DNA of 64,000 nt from Hormiphora californensis. Lineage: Eukaryota; Ctenophora; Tentaculata; Cydippida; Pleurobrachiidae. A model generated the notes under the pieces. The model did not search any database. It was given only the letters and a program-made list of their open reading frames with translations, and was not told where the DNA came from. The stretch covers positions 1 through 64,000 of the forward strand of contig CM035354.1 in the NCBI GenBank assembly GCA_020137815.1. Direction: 5' to 3'. Made by a program: the position numbers and the translations under genes. This document shows positions 59,873-64,000 of the stretch, piece after piece. Positions within the stretch are counted from its first letter, which is position 1. Each line of letters starts with the position of its first letter.

Positions 59873-60929
59873 GTATTGAAAAATAAACCTTTATCCTGAT
59901 CCATCTAGAACTGAAATGTGTGAAGTATTCTCATTCGATCTAAAAAATAGGAAAAAAGAAACGTTGATAACAGAAGTTGAACAATTATATACCCTGCTAA
60001 CTTAAATAATGCGCCAGTGGCGAGAAGTCCCACTGGCGCGCTCTCAATAAACATCCAGTCCAGCGGCAGATTATTTCCCACTGGCAGGTTATTTATTTTT
60101 AACTCATATGCAAAATTCAAAGTGTGTGTAAATGATCAGTTCTTACTAAAATACAGAGGGAACACTATGTGCAACACTTACACACTACATTGGAGAGAAA
60201 GAAAGGACACATTCCGTCAATTACTCTCTCTTTATCTCCCCTTTTGTCTCACTATCTCTTCCTCTGTGTTATGTGTGACATGCCCCTTATCAGACTATTT
60301 CTTTCACTCTCTTTCCTTAGCAACTGCTTAGTAACTGTTACCAAACAGTGTCTGTGGGGGGAGTCAGGTGACTGGATTACTGACTCCTTGTGGCAGCCCA
60401 TTGTCTATCTCAGGGGGTATGGTAGTCCCGCGGGGGACTAGGGAGGGGGCAGGGGGAGGGTATCTCTCGGGGAAAGACTAGGGAGTGGTCCCACAGCCGC
60501 GGTCCTGGGGCCTGATGGACCAATACGGGTGCGGTCAACCTGCAATAAATCGGCATTGCCCAAACAGAGGGAATCCAGCCCTATGACCTTATACCACAAC
60601 ACTCAAGTCTATTTAACAGAACTTGGAGTGCCAACATCGCTAATACGCCAGGGCTCCTGTTGCCATCCTTAAACAGGCACCGGCAGGTCCAAATCAATTG
60701 GCCGGGTGTTCCAAAAAACACGTATAACACATATGTAGCTTATACACCATTGCTTACACGCCAGGGCTCCTGTTGCCACCCTAAAACAGGCACCGGCGGG
60801 TCCAAATCAATTGGCCGGGTGTTCCCTTCCTAAAAACCGAGTAGGGGCATGGTGCCCCTGGGGAACCCCTGCCCAATTTTCAAATAGCGGCACAGGATAA
60901 GTATATCTGAATTGCACTGGAACCAACAG
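59873..60929. other. Non-coding with a two-copy direct repeat
   Basis: ACGCCAGGGCTCCTGTTGCC followed by a block of about 55 bp ending GGCCGGGTGTTCC occurs at about 60643 and 60759 with a few substitutions. This may be the body of a retroelement fragment whose tRNA-like part follows at 60930. No coding frame is convincing. Confidence 0.5.
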
Positions 60930-61005
60930 CTCCGTGGCCGAATGGCCACAAGTTGGGCTAAGAAACACAAGATCCCAGGTTCAAATCCCGGTCAAGAGAT
61001 TTATA
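60930..61005 (+). other. tRNA-like sequence, probably a SINE part or tRNA relic
   Basis: GTGGCCGAATGGCC matches a D-arm and A box, and GGTTCAAATCC matches a T-loop and B box, about 45 bp apart. The T stem pairs at four of five positions, but the presumed 7-bp acceptor stem does not pair. Read as tRNA-derived rather than a working tRNA gene. Confidence 0.5.
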
Positions 61006-61419
61006 ATATTAGACATCTTTTTTCACTTTTGCTTGATATTGAAGCATTTAAGTTTCCGATTATACCGGCGATTTAACACGATAAATACCGAATACTAGAC
61101 AGGGAGACTAGGTGAACCGACCCTTACCATCGTACCTGAACCAAAAGAAGAACCCTACACCGAACAAAGTCAAGATCTAACTAAACTAACTACTTAATTT
61201 GACCACGAAATCCGGGTTTTTTAGGTGAGCCAAAGCCGACCTCCAAAAGAAAATCGATTCATTACAAGTAGCGTGACGCGTCCATATGTGAGGACCCGGC
61301 GCTATCGTTCGGCAAAAACCAATTCTGGGAAAACCCCAGTACCGTAAGACATACACTCTTTGGATTTCCAGATGATCAAAGAAAATAGTAAATACCTATG
61401 ACAATAAACAAAACCTAAA
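61006..61419. other. Non-coding lead-in to the minisatellite
   Basis: Unique-looking sequence; no open frame or repeat stood out. Confidence 0.35.
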
Positions 61420-63120
61420 AACGGGGCACCGCTGTATTACACGGTAACCCCAAAAACGGGGCACCACGGCAACCTAAAATCGGGGCGCCACTGCACTATT
61501 ATACGGCAACCCCAAAAACGGGGCACCACTGCATTATACGGCAACCCAAAAACGGGGCGCCACTGCACTATACGGCAACCCCAAAAACGGGGCACCACTG
61601 TCTCACGCGGCAACCCCAAAAACGGGGTACCACTGCATTATACGGCAACCCAAAAACGGGGCGCTACTGCACTATACGGCAACCCCAAAAACGGAGCACC
61701 ACTACATTATACGACAACCCAAAAACGGGGCACCACTGCATTATACGGCAACTCTAAAAACGGGGCACCACTGTCTCACGCGGCAACCCCAAAAACGGGG
61801 CACCACTGTCTCACGCGGCAACCCCAAAAACGGGGCACTACTGCATTATACGGCAACCCAAAAAACGGGGCACCACTGCATTAAACGGCTACTCTAAAAA
61901 CGGGGCACCACTGTCTCACGTGGCAACCTCAAAAAAGGGGCACCACTGCATTATACAACAACCCCAAAAACGGGGCACCACTGCATTATACGGCAACTCT
62001 AAAAACGGGGCACCACTGTCTCACGTGGCAACCTAAAAAAAAAAAAAGGAGCACCACTGCATTATACAACAAACCCAAAAACGGGACACAACTGCATTAT
62101 ACGGCAACCCAAAAACGGGGCGCCACTGCACTATACGGCAACCCCAAAAACGGGGCACCACTGCATTATACGGCAACCCAAAAACGGGGCGCTACTGCAC
62201 TATACGGCAACCCCAAAAACGGAGCACCACTACATTATACGACAACCCAAAAACGGGGCACCACTGCATTATACGGCAACTCTAAAAACGGGGCACCACT
62301 GCATTATACGGCAACCCAAAAAACGGGGCACCACTGCATTAAACGGCTACTCTAAAAACGGGGCACCACTGTCTCACGTGGTAACCTCAAAAAAGGGGCA
62401 CCACTGCATTATACAACAACCCCAAAAACGGGGCACCACTGCATTATACGGCAACTCTAAAAACGGGGCACCACTGTCTCACGTGGCAACCTCAAAAAAG
62501 GGGCACCACTGCATTATGCAACAAACCCAAAAACGGGGCACAACTGCATTATACGGCAACCCAAAAACGGGGCGCCACTGCACTATACGGCAACCCCAAA
62601 AACGGGGCACCACTGCATTATACGGCAACCCAAAAACGGGGCGCCACTGCACTATACGGCAACCCCAAAACGGGGCACCACTGCACTATACGACAACCCA
62701 AAAACGGGGCACCACTGCATTAAACGGCAACTCTAAAAACGGGGCACCACTGTCTCACGCGGCAACCTCAAAAAAGGGGCACCACTGCATTATACAACAA
62801 CCCCAAAAACGGAGCACCACTGCATTATACGGCAACTCTAAAAACGGGGCACCACTGTCTCACGTGGCAACCTAAAAAAAAAATTAAAAAAAAAGGAGCA
62901 CCACTGCATTATACAACAAACCCAAAAACGGGGCACAACTGCATTATACGGCAACCCAAAAACGGGGCGCCACTGCACTATACGGCAACCCCAAAAACGG
63001 GGCACCACTGCATTATACAACAACCCCAAAAACGGAGCACCACTGTCTTATACGAAGCAACCACAATAAACGGGGCCCACTGCAACTATAGGCAACGCAC
63101 CCCAAAAACGGGGAACCAGT
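61420..63120. repeat. 33-35 bp minisatellite with several unit types
   Basis: About 48 tandem units of the form CAACCCCAAAAACGGGGCAC then CACTGCATTATACGG. Recognisable variants: CGCCACTGCACTATACGG; ACTCTAAAAACGGGGC with CACTGTCTCACG(T/C)GG; ACCTCAAAAAAGGGGC; and ATTATACAACAA. Variants recur in set order in blocks (for example 61840-62040, 62310-62480, 62690-62870), a higher-order arrangement. A-runs at 62034-62047 and 62874-62894 mark degenerate units. Frames through it are spurious. Confidence 0.92.
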
Positions 63121-64000
63121 CTGATTACCAGATACTAAGGTCCCCCCCCAAAAATCGGATGCGCCACGATCTCAACAACACAGTCGCAAGCCAGCATAAA
63201 GTCGTGTGAAACCAACAACGTTGCAACATATGAACGTATCACCATGCAAATCCGCATAGAGTTGGATGTACTCCTTTATGGAACCCTACAACAGGCACTG
63301 CCACCCCTCCTAAAATCATGCAGCAACGACTTCGTCCACCCTGCCTATCACCCAATCGCAAAGTTAGCCATAACAGCATGCGGATGAAACAAACTAGCGA
63401 GAACAGCTACTATTGAACACGCGTATCTTTCCCAAATCACAACGCTCATCCGACTAAACTCCTGGTTTGGACGCTATCTAGATGGAAACCAATGAACAAA
63501 CAGTCAATGGGCCACTCCTGTCAATGAAGTGCATGCGAAACACTCGGTGGGACGACCTCCGCTTACCAACTACAAGGTTTAGCTCAGTGAATGCGGGGGT
63601 GTCAATAGGCGAGACGCTGGGTAGTTGTGGAAAACGGCTATGTTAGGCAACGACCTAGACTGGGAAACCAGGGGTGACTGACAGGCTTGTGTTAGTGCAT
63701 CCGCTGTCGTAGGTAGGATTTATGCAAAAACTATTAAGTGGGATCGCCTGTCGGTCTGCATCTCTAAGGTCATCACTGTCGGAGGGGACAACGGGGAAAC
63801 CCGTTTGAACACTGAAGGCGGTTTTGATCTGGGGGTGTGGGTCGGCGCCCGGGTTGTCGGTGTGTGGGCGCCAAGGGGAGATCCTGCGGAAATAAGGGCT
63901 AGCTGATCCCCAACGTCAGCAGTGTGGATGGAAGTACGGAGGTACATATACACGCACACACACCAAACAGTGTACACTCAATTATGAGGTGTTTTTGACT
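63121..64000. other. Non-coding right edge
   Basis: No repeat or gene recognised. A minus-strand 85-aa frame at 63720-63977 has no support. Confidence 0.35.

Noticed and set aside
60930-61005. Functional tRNA gene
   Set aside because: A-box, B-box and T-loop motifs are present but the acceptor stem does not pair.
61420-63120. 165-aa frame through the 33-35 bp repeat (62378-62875)
   Set aside because: The start is not ATG-supported in context and the frame only reflects repeat length; unit indels break it elsewhere.

Overview
This 64 kb window is animal nuclear DNA. Genes are split by GT-AG introns, metazoan domain combinations are present (a seven-pass receptor-like protein; LRR-Roc-COR-Death), short TTAGGG-type telomere blocks occur inside the sequence, and foldback and LINE elements are abundant. 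The species cannot be fixed from the sequence; an invertebrate, possibly early-branching, fits best. There are no bacterial operons, rRNA genes or CRISPR arrays. All gene models are hand-built from splice signals, reading frame and phase, with no transcript data.

Layout. 0-2 kb (+): the 3' part of a seven-transmembrane, GPCR-like gene in three visible exons. 3.1-8.0 kb (-): a protein of unrecognised family with a possible RRM-like fold; four phase-matched exons plus a separate C-terminal exon. 9.8-10.2 kb: a decayed Penelope-like retroelement. 12.6-46.7 kb (-): one large Roco-family gene, rebuilt as 14 exons whose phases all agree, encoding about 1,059 aa: basic N terminus, 13 LRRs, Roc GTPase, COR, a CPHC-containing linker and a C-terminal Death domain. 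Its introns hold most of the other content: two tandem arrays of 37-nt units, two LINEs, several palindromic foldback elements, a GATAAAGAGGGGG minisatellite, and a complete two-exon gene on the opposite strand (38.2-43.3 kb) for a small Cys-rich single-pass membrane protein. 46.7-64 kb: no convincing gene; SINE and MITE copies, a 1.6 kb palindrome, a multi-variant minisatellite at 61.4-63.1 kb, and about 3 kb (50.4-53.2 kb) that looks like homopolymer-inflated, unpolished assembly.

The main observation concerns splice junctions. At seven junctions in two overlapping genes, the splice site together with 10-35 nt of the adjoining exon is repeated in tandem in the neighbouring intron. The extreme case is 97 head-to-tail copies of a 37-nt unit in the nested gene. 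Each copy starts with a near-consensus donor and ends with a near-consensus acceptor, giving 97 consecutive fused acceptor/donor sites like those of recursive splicing. A second array of about 27 units carries the acceptor of the first Death-domain exon. Smaller 2-5 copy versions sit at Roco exons 2, 4, 5, 6 and 12.

Two natural insertion experiments are also visible. An intact RTE-like LINE sits in one arm of a 1.35 kb palindrome, with an 11-bp target duplication and the empty site preserved in the other arm. A 30-bp block of telomeric hexamers is inserted in one arm of another palindrome whose mirror arm lacks it.
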